This document shows positions 1-7,800 of a stretch of DNA of 34,483 nt, piece after piece. How positions within the stretch are numbered: the first letter of the stretch is position 1; each line of letters opens with the position of its first letter. Source of the stretch: Opitutus sp. GAS368 (GTDB lineage Bacteria; Verrucomicrobiota; Verrucomicrobiia; Opitutales; Opitutaceae); the NCBI GenBank assembly GCA_945871005.1, contig CAMBUJ010000016.1, positions 1 through 34,483 of the forward strand. The letters run 5' to 3'. A model generated the notes under the pieces. That model saw nothing but the letters and a program-made list of their open reading frames with translations. It did not search any database and had not been told where the DNA came from. The position numbers and the translations under genes are program-made.

Positions 1-37
1 CCGCGCCGCCGTTCTGAGTCTGCCGGCAAGCGTTCCC

Positions 38-598
38 ATGCCCGTATCCGTTTCGCGAATCCCCGGCGCCCGCGCCGGCTTCACGTTACTCGAAGTGCTG
101 GTGGTGATCGCTCTGATCGCCCTGCTCACCGGGGTGCTGGTGGTGGGCACGTCTCGTCTGCTCGGGGATCGCCCGAAAAGTCCGGCCGAACTTTTTTGGC
201 TGGCGGCGGCGGCTGCGCGTAAGGACGCTCTGCTGCAAAACCAGTCGGTGCGCCTCAGCCTCGACTCCAAAACGGCCGAGTTTGTGCTCACCGCCAACGT
301 CACCGCCGGCGTTGCCACCACCGCCGTCACCGCCACAACTGGCGAAACACGCCTGCCGTTCGTGCCCAAGGCGATCAGCGAACTCGATTTTCTGCCGCCC
401 AAGGCCACCGGGTTGGGCTCGGCCATGCTGATCGCCGGCGAGCTGGTGGAAACCCGCACCCAGCCCTACGTGACTTTTTACGGCGACGGCACTTGTTCGC
501 CCTTCCGGGTGCAACTACGCAGCCCCGCCCAGACCCGCGTACTCGAAATCGACCCGTGGACGTGCGCCCCCATGCTCGCGTCCCAGCCCGCCCGATGA
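38..598 (+). CDS. gspH: Type II secretion minor pseudopilin GspH-like
   Basis: A minor pseudopilin expected to join the tip of the T2SS pseudopilus in the inner membrane and periplasm. The first 14 residues form a basic leader ending in Gly14, followed by the prepilin peptidase motif FTLLEV and a hydrophobic helix to about residue 38; Glu at mature position 5 is present. The rest is a soluble beta-rich domain, and 186 residues fits GspH. The reading frame stays open to the window edge, but the ATG at 38 gives a normal leader length. A TGA at 15-17 in another frame may end an upstream gene (perhaps gspG) lying outside the window. Its stop overlaps the gspI start (ATGA), so it is the first visible gene of the operon. 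The H assignment rests on gene order and length, since minor pseudopilins diverge strongly. Confidence 0.8.
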   Translation: MPVSVSRIPGARAGFTLLEVLVVIALIALLTGVLVVGTSRLLGDRPKSPAELFWLAAAAARKDALLQNQSVRLSLDSKTAEFVLTANVTAGVATTAVTATTGETRLPFVPKAISELDFLPPKATGLGSAMLIAGELVETRTQPYVTFYGDGTCSPFRVQLRSPAQTRVLEIDPWTCAPMLASQPAR

Positions 599-1056
599 GC
601 CGCCGCCCACTCGCCGCGTTTACCCTGCTGGAGGTGCTGGTCGCTTTGGCGATTTTCGCGATGGCGGCGGTGGTGCTGGGCACGGCTTACGTCAATGTGC
701 TCAACGGTTATCAGATCGCCCGCCGCGCCACCGTCAGCGACCCCGAGGTGCAGTTCGCACGGGCTCAGTTGCTCACCCAGGCCGACGTCGAGCTGGCCCG
801 CCGGGGCGGGGATTTTGAGTCGGCCGACGGGCGTCCGGTGCGCTGGACGGCGACCATCGAGCCGACCGCTCAGGCCGATTTGTTTACGGTCACTTTCGAG
901 TGCGAAATCGCGGGCCGAGACACCACTAATGCGCAAAAGACCCGCGAGGTTTTCCGCGTGCTGCGGCCGACTTGGTCGGTCGCAACCGACCGCGCCACGC
1001 TGCGCGCCGCTAGCCGCGATCGTATCCTCAAACTTCAGGAGGGGGTTAACCAATGA
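595..1056 (+). CDS. gspI: Type II secretion minor pseudopilin GspI-like
   Basis: A 153-residue minor pseudopilin, expected to form the pseudopilus tip complex with GspJ and GspK. I chose the ATG at 595 because it overlaps the gspH stop as ATGA and gives a short leader, MSRRPLAA, directly before FTLLEVLVALAIF, the typical GspI helix. An upstream in-frame ATG at 493 would put 42 residues before the motif and lies inside gspH, so it is unlikely. The residue before the cleavage point is Ala8, not the glycine normally required by prepilin peptidase, which is odd. The stop overlaps the gspJ start, again as ATGA. Length, helix and position between H and J all support the call. Confidence 0.82.
   Translation: MSRRPLAAFTLLEVLVALAIFAMAAVVLGTAYVNVLNGYQIARRATVSDPEVQFARAQLLTQADVELARRGGDFESADGRPVRWTATIEPTAQADLFTVTFECEIAGRDTTNAQKTREVFRVLRPTWSVATDRATLRAASRDRILKLQEGVNQ
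1037..1042 (+). promoter_or_regulatory. Strong Shine-Dalgarno site of gspJ
   Basis: AGGAGG followed by more G residues lies 10 bases before the gspJ ATG at 1053, inside the end of gspI. It is one of only two clear ribosome-binding sites I see in the window; the other, GGAGGTGA at 4059-4066, precedes gspM. It supports the ATG at 1053 as the start. Confidence 0.75.
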
Positions 1057-1694
1057 AGCGGCGCGGTTTTACCCTGTTGGAGACGCTGCTCGCCCTGGCG
1101 CTGGCGGGCATGCTGATGGTGGGGCTCAACACCTTTGTGTTTTCGATGGGCGAGTTGTGGGGGCGCAACACCGACCTGCGCCTGTTCGACCAGCACGTGC
1201 GGGCGGTCACCCGGTTTTTGCAGCATGAGCTGCGGGCGGCGGCCCGGCCCCCGGCGGCTTCCGCGGAAACGCCTCCCTTCGCGATGAAGGAAGTCCGCAC
1301 CCAGTCCGGGTCGACCGAGACTTTGCTCACCTTCGAGTTGTTCGAGGGCAGCCGGTTGTTGGTGTGGCCGGCGCAGCCGTTGCCCGAGGTGGTCTGTTCG
1401 CTGGCGGTGCGCGAAGGCACCGGACTGCTGCTGCTCTGGCATTCCCGTTTGGAAAAGGATTTTGAGGAGCAGACTCCGCGCGAAACCGTGGTGACACCGC
1501 TGGTCACCGCCCTGAGCTACGACTATTACGACGCCAATTTTAAGAACTGGAAAAACGAAACCCAGCCGCGTCGCGGAGCCCAGGGCGGCTATGACGCGCC
1601 CCAGCGCCTGCGCTTGAAATTCACTTACCTGACCCGCTCGCAGGAGGTCGTGATTGTGTTGCCCGCCGTTACCCAGGGCGTTCCTGCTTTTTAA
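1053..1694 (+). CDS. gspJ: Type II secretion minor pseudopilin GspJ-like
   Basis: A 213-residue minor pseudopilin, in the size range of GspJ. The five-residue leader MKRRG is followed by FTLLETLLALALAGM, a canonical prepilin peptidase site with Gly at -1, Phe at +1 and Glu at +5. The remainder is a soluble domain with aromatic and charged strands typical of GspJ. In the known T2SS, GspJ, GspI and GspK form a heterotrimer that caps the pseudopilus and starts its assembly. The start is fixed by an ATGA overlap with gspI and a strong Shine-Dalgarno site. The stop lies two bases before the gspK start, so translational coupling is likely. Confidence 0.82.
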   Translation: MKRRGFTLLETLLALALAGMLMVGLNTFVFSMGELWGRNTDLRLFDQHVRAVTRFLQHELRAAARPPAASAETPPFAMKEVRTQSGSTETLLTFELFEGSRLLVWPAQPLPEVVCSLAVREGTGLLLLWHSRLEKDFEEQTPRETVVTPLVTALSYDYYDANFKNWKNETQPRRGAQGGYDAPQRLRLKFTYLTRSQEVVIVLPAVTQGVPAF

Positions 1695-1696
1695 CC

Positions 1697-2869
1697 ATGC
1701 GCGCCGCTCCCGCCTTTTTCGTCCGTCGCCGCCGTGGCTCCGTGCTGCTCATCGTCCTTGTCACGCTGGTGTTCGCCACCTCGGCCCTGCTGCTGTTTAT
1801 CGAAAAGGCCGGCACCGACCTGCTGGTGGATATCCGCGAGGCCGACGCCTCCCGGCTGCGGCTGGAAGCTTACTCGGCGCTGGAGACCACCCTGGCCGTG
1901 CTGGAGGACTTCCGCGTGGTCGGCGACGGTCTGCACGGCCCGGCCGAGGGCTGGGGCGATCCACTCGGTTTTTCCGGGTATGAGCCGGCCGAGGGGCGCA
2001 CCGTGGAGGTCACGGTGGAGGACGAGAGCGCCAAGTTGCCGCTGCCCGCCGTGAAGGCGGAGGTGCTGATCGCGTTGCTCAAATACTGGCAAGTTCCGCA
2101 AACCGACGCCGAGCGCATCGCCGATTCGCTGCTCGGGTGGATCAAGAAAGGCCACACCGCGACGACGATTGGCGCGCCTACCGCCGAGGATTACGAAAAC
2201 CAAGCGCTGCCCTTCGCCCCGCCGGGGCGCTCGCTGCGGTCCTTCGCCGAACTGGCGGCGGTCGAGGGCGTGCGCCCGGCTTTTTTCGACGAGGTCACCG
2301 GCCTGCCCAATGAGCTGTATCAGCGCTTCACCGACACGTTTTCGCTCTACGATTTCGATGCGCCCAATCTCAACGGCAACCGGCTGGAGCCGCTGCTCGC
2401 GCAGGAATCCATCGATGCCCAGCAGCAGAGTCGGGTCGGCGAATTCCTGACGGGCGCGGGCTCCTACCAGACCCAGGGGCCGGGTTTTTTCAAAAGTGCG
2501 CGCAGCGTGGGCGCGGTGGCCGGCGGGCAACTGGCCAAGCTCGGCTACGGCTTTAAGGTCAAAGCGCTGCGGATAACGGTGACGGTGCGCCAAGGCGTTT
2601 CCTCGTTCCGCCTGATGGCGGTGGTGGCCCCGGAGGGCGGCGCCAAGGTGGTGGCCGCGAGTGCGGCTGCGGATGCCAGCGGCAGCGCCAGCCAAGCCGG
2701 GGGTAGTTCGAACAAAACCGCAGCCCCGGCCAAAGCCACCCCGGCGTCTGCCGCGGAGAAGGAGGCGGAGAAGGCGGCCGATCTTAAATACCCGTTTACG
2801 TTTCTCGAAATCCGTGAAAACGATAGTGCCGTGCCCCCGCCCGCTCCGCTTTCGGAACCGACCGCATGA
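1697..2869 (+). CDS. gspK: Type II secretion minor pseudopilin GspK-like
   Basis: A 390-residue protein with a basic leader (residues 1-14, ending RRRRG) and a hydrophobic helix SVLLIVLVTLVFATSALLLF. Unlike the other pseudopilins it lacks Glu at mature position 5, a known hallmark of GspK. The large globular part contains an acidic VEDESAKL segment near residue 110, which matches the conserved (D/E)E.(G/S)K(I/L)N-type stretch of GspK proteins. Residues of about 315-365 are an Ala/Ser/Lys-rich low-complexity linker, unusual for the family, before a short C-terminal tail. GspK is the largest minor pseudopilin and sits at the very tip. The stop overlaps the next start (ATGA). Confidence 0.82.
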   Translation: MRAAPAFFVRRRRGSVLLIVLVTLVFATSALLLFIEKAGTDLLVDIREADASRLRLEAYSALETTLAVLEDFRVVGDGLHGPAEGWGDPLGFSGYEPAEGRTVEVTVEDESAKLPLPAVKAEVLIALLKYWQVPQTDAERIADSLLGWIKKGHTATTIGAPTAEDYENQALPFAPPGRSLRSFAELAAVEGVRPAFFDEVTGLPNELYQRFTDTFSLYDFDAPNLNGNRLEPLLAQESIDAQQQSRVGEFLTGAGSYQTQGPGFFKSARSVGAVAGGQLAKLGYGFKVKALRITVTVRQGVSSFRLMAVVAPEGGAKVVAASAAADASGSASQAGGSSNKTAAPAKATPASAAEKEAEKAADLKYPFTFLEIRENDSAVPPPAPLSEPTA

Positions 2870-4074
2870 GCCTTTCCTCGCTTAAACGCTTTCTCCCAGC
2901 CGCCCCGCCCCGCCAGATCGTGCGGGTGTCCGACGATTTGTTTTTCGTGCGCGCGGTTGCCGTGACCGCGGGTGCAACCCCCGCCGAGGTGGCCGCTCAG
3001 GCCGAACTAGCGATTGAGACGCTCGCTCCCTTTCCGGTGGCCCACCTTTACTACGGCCATTACTGGCGGCCGGGTGCTGATCACGCGCTGATCTACGCGG
3101 CTTACCGCAAGCGCTTCACCGCCGACGAGGTGGCCACCTGGAGCGACGCCGAGGTGGTGCTGCCGAGTTTTGCGACCGTGCTCAACAGCACCGTGTCCCC
3201 CGCGCCCGCCACCGCGGTTCTGGTGCCGGGCCTGACGAGTGTGAGTGGACTCTATTTTGCCGATGGCAGCGGAGTGCCTACCCAGGTGCGGGTCGAACCG
3301 TTGCCCGCCGAACCGACAGCCGCCGACCACGCCGCCGCGCGTGCAGCGCTGCTGGCCGCCTTCCCGGAAAAACTGCGGATCGAGGAACTCGCCTCCGCGC
3401 CGGAGTTCGATCCGGCGTCACCCCAGGGCGAGTTTGTTTTTCGCGCCGGTGCGCGCGAGATGCGCTTTGACGCCCACGCGGTGGCTCCGCTCGACGTGCG
3501 TGACAAGGACGAGCTGGCGGCCCGCCGCCGGGCGCACGCCCGCGATGTGATCCTGTGGCGCAGCTTCATCGGCTGTGCGGCGGCGATCGGGTTGTGCGCA
3601 GTCTTGGAACTCGTGCTGGTCGGCACCTCGCTGTGGCAAACCCGGCGGCTTGCCTTGGAGGCGCGGCAAAAGCCGGTGGTCGAGGCGATCATGACCTCGC
3701 AAGCATTGGCGACGCGCATCGAGGAGTTGTCCAACAAGCGCCTGCTACCCTTCGAAATGCTGGCCCTGGTGAACGCAGCGCGCCCCGCCACCATCCAGTT
3801 CATGCGCACGGTGACCAGTGGCCTTTACACCTTGGAGGTCGAGGCGCAGACCCAAGCTTCGGGTGACATCGACGTGTTTCGCTCCGCCCTCAACAAGCTC
3901 GCCGGTTGCCAAAAGGCCGAGGTGATGGACCCGCGCAGTCGCGACGGGGTTTCGACCTTCAAGCTGGTGGTGACCTTCCGCCCTGAGGCGTTTAAGGAAG
4001 CCGTGCCGGCGCCTGCTCCCGTACCCGCGATTGAGTCGGCGCTCCCCACGCCTCCGACGGAGGTGACCCCATGA
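2866..4074 (+). CDS. gspL: Type II secretion GspL-like assembly platform protein
   Basis: A 402-residue protein with an N-terminal cytoplasmic part of about 228 residues, one membrane helix (about 230-252, SFIGCAAAIGLCAVLELVLV) and a periplasmic part with a short helix and a ferredoxin-like alpha/beta segment (about 310-385), ending in a Pro/Ala-rich tail. This is the GspL layout: the cytoplasmic domain recruits the GspE ATPase and the periplasmic domain pairs with GspM. Primary sequence is weakly conserved in this family, so the call depends on topology and the place between gspK and a GspM-like gene. A fused PilM/PilN-like protein is the main alternative. It overlaps both neighbours by four bases. 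Confidence 0.68.
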   Translation: MSLSSLKRFLPAAPPRQIVRVSDDLFFVRAVAVTAGATPAEVAAQAELAIETLAPFPVAHLYYGHYWRPGADHALIYAAYRKRFTADEVATWSDAEVVLPSFATVLNSTVSPAPATAVLVPGLTSVSGLYFADGSGVPTQVRVEPLPAEPTAADHAAARAALLAAFPEKLRIEELASAPEFDPASPQGEFVFRAGAREMRFDAHAVAPLDVRDKDELAARRRAHARDVILWRSFIGCAAAIGLCAVLELVLVGTSLWQTRRLALEARQKPVVEAIMTSQALATRIEELSNKRLLPFEMLALVNAARPATIQFMRTVTSGLYTLEVEAQTQASGDIDVFRSALNKLAGCQKAEVMDPRSRDGVSTFKLVVTFRPEAFKEAVPAPAPVPAIESALPTPPTEVTP

Positions 4075-4595
4075 AAGCCTTTTTCTTAAGCCGGCTGCTG
4101 CGCGAAAAAATCCTGTTGTTGGCCTTCACGCTGCTGGGCGCTGCCATCTGGTTGTCCGGGGTGGGCGAGCGGGTCGGTGCGCAAGTGCGGGCGGTGCGCA
4201 TGACATCGACCGATTTGGACGTGCAGCAGCGCTGGCTGTTGCAACGTGAGCGGATCGAGAAAGAGGCGAAGTTGGCGATCGAGCATCTCGATCCGTCGCG
4301 CAGCTTCGACAGCGTGCGTTTGCAGGGGGAGCTCAACACGTTGGCGCGGGCGGCGGGACTGGCCAACTATGACGTCTCCGACAGCCGCACGGTGCGTTCC
4401 AGCCAGTTCGCGGTGCACTCGGTGCAGTTCTCGGCGCGCAACGCCGAGATCGGGGCGCTGATTAAGTTTTACCAAGCATTGGCCCAGCGCGCGCCGTACC
4501 TCGGGCTCGAGCAGTTCGCGTTGGCCAGCAACCGGGCTAACTCCGCGCAACTCACCGCCTCCTGGCGGGTGACCTCGGTGGAAATCGCCCGCTGA
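4071..4595 (+). CDS. gspM: Type II secretion GspM-like protein
   Basis: A small bitopic inner-membrane protein of 174 residues: a short cytoplasmic N-terminus, one membrane helix at about residues 14-31 (ILLLAFTLLGAAIWLSGV), a helical stretch, then a compact alpha/beta domain. This is the topology of GspM, which dimerises with GspL in the inner-membrane platform. The start is set by an ATGA overlap with the previous gene and by GGAGGTGA four bases upstream. It is the last gene of the operon and is followed by a large hairpin. Sequence similarity within GspM is low; a PilO-like protein has the same shape, so the symbol is a positional inference. Confidence 0.65.
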   Translation: MKAFFLSRLLREKILLLAFTLLGAAIWLSGVGERVGAQVRAVRMTSTDLDVQQRWLLQRERIEKEAKLAIEHLDPSRSFDSVRLQGELNTLARAAGLANYDVSDSRTVRSSQFAVHSVQFSARNAEIGALIKFYQALAQRAPYLGLEQFALASNRANSAQLTASWRVTSVEIAR

Positions 4596-4597
4596 GG

Positions 4598-4658
4598 GCC
4601 CGCGCGAAAGCGCTCCGCGCCCCCGCTCCGTTGCGGAGTTCCGGAGCGCGGCGCGGGC
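4598..4658 (+). terminator. Nested hairpin after the T2SS operon
   Basis: A 61-base, very GC-rich structure starts two bases after the gspM stop. Three nested inverted repeats are visible: GCCCGCGC (4598-4605) with GCGCGGGC (4651-4658), GCGCTCCG (4610-4617) with CGGAGCGC (4642-4649), and CTCCG (4626-4630) with CGGAG (4634-4638). No run of T follows, so it is not a classic intrinsic terminator. It could stop or stabilise the operon transcript, or be part of the dispersed repeat that continues from 4655. Confidence 0.5.
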
Positions 4659-4690
4659 TCCGAGGCGTAGCGCGACGTCGGAGTCGATTC
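4655..4690 (+). repeat. Dispersed intergenic palindromic repeat, copy 1
   Basis: GGGCTCCGAGGCGTAGCG and the bases after it closely match the sequence at 31566-31605 (GGGCTCCGAACGTAGCG). The core CTCCGA-CGTAGCG also occurs at 16963-16975. An internal inverted repeat pairs CTCCGA (4658-4663) with TCGGAG (4678-4683). All three copies lie between genes, which suggests a REP-like family of this genome. Confidence 0.55.
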
Positions 4691-4749
4691 GAGGATTGGG
4701 GGGGGCGCTTTGAGGTAAACTACGGTCCAAGCGCGGGAGTCGGGTTAAT

Positions 4750-4778
4750 TTGATACATTAACTTAATAGCCATAAATT
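4750..4778 (+). promoter_or_regulatory. Candidate sigma-70-type promoter for tpsA
   Basis: TTGATA (4750-4755) and TAAATT (4773-4778) are separated by exactly 17 bases. They lie in the AT-rich stretch 4740-4890, which stands out sharply from the GC-rich surroundings. The implied start point is near 4785, leaving a leader of about 110 bases before the tpsA ATG at 4895. The -35 box differs from consensus at one base and the -10 box at two. Apart from this and the repeats at 4598-4690, I see nothing else convincing in the 4596-4894 gap. Confidence 0.45.
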
Positions 4779-4894
4779 TTATGCGCGTTTTTTAATACTT
4801 CCGGTAGTCTTTCATTAAGCGTACTTCTTCATGCCAAAATATGCGTGGTTGGGGGTGACTTGTCCGGCAATTGCTGGGGATTTGTTAAAAATCC

Positions 4895-7800
4895 ATGAAT
4901 GCGTCCCGACCCAGCGCCCGCCCGGCGCCCCTGACTTTAGCCGCCGTTTGCCGTTTTTCGCTTTGCGTCACGCTGTCGGCCCAGCAGGTCGTGGCGGGGC
5001 CCTTGCCGACCGATCCGACCATCATCCACGGCCAGTTGCGCATCGAGACCAGCGGCCAGACCATGAACGTCGGCCAGAGCAGCCAGTACGGCATCATTAA
5101 CTGGAACTCCTTTAACGTCGGCGCCGGCCACACGGTTAATTTTAACAACGGCTCGGGTGCCACCCTCAACCGCGTTACCGGCCTGGATGCCTCCTCGATT
5201 AACGGTACCCTTACTGCCACCGGCTCCCTCTTCCTGATCAACCGCAACGGCGTGATCATCGGCACGGACGGCCGAGTGCTGACCGGCGGGACCTTTGTCG
5301 CCTCGACCCTGGACATCCTCAACGCCGATTTCCTCAGCGGCGGGCGCGGTTTCAGTCTCTTTGGTAACAGCACCCAGGGCGTCACCAACCTGGGTAAAAT
5401 CACCTCCACTGGGGGCGATGTTCTGCTCACCGGTTACACCGTTTCCAACAAGGGCACGATCGAGGCCGCGCAGGGTCGGGTCGGTCTGGCCGCCGGCACC
5501 AAGGTCGATGTGGTCACCGACGCCGGCTGGCTCAACGGCGCCTACGCCGTCAGCCTGGGCGAACGCGGCAATGACGTGACCAACGAGGGCCGCATCCAGG
5601 CGCTCGCCGCCGAACTGCGCACTTATAACGGCAACATCTACGCCCTCGCCGGCAACAACACCGGCCTGATCCAGGCCACCGGTGTCACGGAAAAAGACGG
5701 CCGCGTCTACCTCACCGCCACCAACGGCACCGTGCAAAGCACCGGCGTGATCACCGCGACCCGCCAAAATGCCTCCGGTGGCACCGACGGCGGCGTGATC
5801 GAAATCGAGGCCGCCAGCGTTGAAAACTACGGCGGCACCCAGGATGTCTCCGGCGCGACCGGCGGCACGATCCGCATCAAGACCGACTCGATCACCACCG
5901 ACACCGAGATGCTCGCCCGCGGTACGGCCGGCTCCGGCGGCACGATTGCCATCGAGGCCACCCGCGAAGTGTTGATGACCTCCGCCGGCCGCATCGACGC
6001 CTCCGGTACCACCGGCGGCGGCTCCGTCACCCTCGCGTCCGGCCCCGGCGTGAACGTCCTCTCCGGCCAGATCACCGCCACGTCCTCGTCCGGCACCGGC
6101 GGCACGGTCGCCCTGCTGGGCGACCGCGTTTCTCTGCTCGGCGCATCCGTGGATGCCTCCGGCGCGACCGGCGGCGGCACCGTGTTGGTTGGCGGTGGTT
6201 ACCAGGGCGCACGCGTGCAAAATCAGTCCAACGCCTCCAGCACCTATATCAGCGACCGGACCATCCTGCGCGCCGACGCCACCGGAGCGGCCGGCGACGG
6301 CGGCACCGTGGTCGCCTGGGCCGACGGCACCACCCAGTTTGCCGGCGCCATCACCGCCCGTGGCGGCTCCACGTCCGGCAACGGCGGCAGCGTTGAAACC
6401 TCCGGCCTCGGTGGTCTGGGCGTTTCCGGCACCGTGGATGCTTCCGCTCGCGCCGCCTCTGGCACGAATGGCCAGTGGCTGCTCGACCCGAAGAACATCA
6501 CCATCGGTACCGTTACCGATTCCCTCACCGAGTTCCGCAGCACGGTTGAAGGCACCGGCGGCACCCCCGCCGATCAGGTCGTGGATGGCAACTTCGCGTC
6601 CTCGGTGGACATCAGTGGCGAGACGGCTGTTTTAGGCGGCAGAGCCAATATCAATAATTTCTTTAAGGGGACGATTTATATCTTCGAATCGGGTAAAATC
6701 GCAGCCCGAATCGTTGGCTTTAATTCAACGGTGAAGCCTCAGATCGAGGGCGATATTATGGCAGCGGTGGATGGCGGGGCTTACGTCGTCACCTCGAGCT
6801 CTGGCCAATACGTTGTGTTCGGCGCCGCCTACACCTTCGGCAAGGGCACTGGCTGGCGGAGTGGCACGGTCAACACCACTTCCGATCCGCTCAGCGCCCC
6901 GGTTTCCGGGCAAACCCCCAATCAAAAATCTCGCCTGGTCAACCCTGAGGGCAACCCAAACTTTAACGGCAATCTTAGTTCGGATTCATTCGGTAAGACC
7001 TTCCAGCTCGTCACCCAGTCGGGCGGCGGCGCGTCGCTTTTCATCGCCGACCCAGGTTTTGAATTCTCCAGCAGCGCTTTGAACGTCGGCACCTACTATC
7101 AGGCTAGCCTGAACGCCGACGGCAGCACGTTTGGGTTGTTCCGCAGAGATGCCGGCATCCAGGCAAATCAACGTTTCGGCGAGGCCCTTACCGCTAGCTC
7201 GGAGGCCGTGTTTGTTAACTCGGGTTCCGGCACCACGGCCAGCCGCGATCTTTTTATCCAGGACTTGGTCACTGGGCAGACGCAGACGCTCCCCAATTTC
7301 ATGCCCGCGGATTCGCAGGCCTCCGCAAACTACATGGTCGCCAACGGCTTGGAGTTGTTCGTAAAGGCAAACAGTATCAACTACGCCAGTTTTTTTCGTA
7401 ATTCGTTCAATAACGGTAGTATCACGCTGAGCGTCCCCTTTACGCCGCTCAACCTGGCGTTTTCAGACATCCGGAATTTCACGGCTTCCGGCGATACGCT
7501 CCTACTGACCTCCGGTAGAGGCAGTAACTTCAATGGAGTGGTTTCGTTCTTCCAGCGGCCGGCTTCCGGCTGGGGTTCCAATTCCTCTACACCCCAAAAC
7601 CCGGTTTTTACCTACAACGATACGACCACGACGAGTTCCGGGGCTGCTTCCGTAGCCGCAATTGATGGCGACTACGCGATTTACGGCATGCCCCTCCTGA
7701 CGTCTGGCGGAGTCGCCAACGTCGGCGGTGCCGTCCAGTTCCGCCGCTCCGGCGGCGTCTGGAGCAACGTCGGCAATCTTAACGCCGCCGATTCCTCCGT

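Noticed and set aside
4705-4734. GCGCTT...AAGCGC inverted repeat
   Set aside because: Only six pairs around an 18-base loop, after a run of G; too weak to call.
4831-5100. Open frame of 89 codons starting in the tpsA leader
   Set aside because: Overlaps the tpsA signal peptide and TPS domain in another frame; Pro/Arg-rich translation after the overlap begins.
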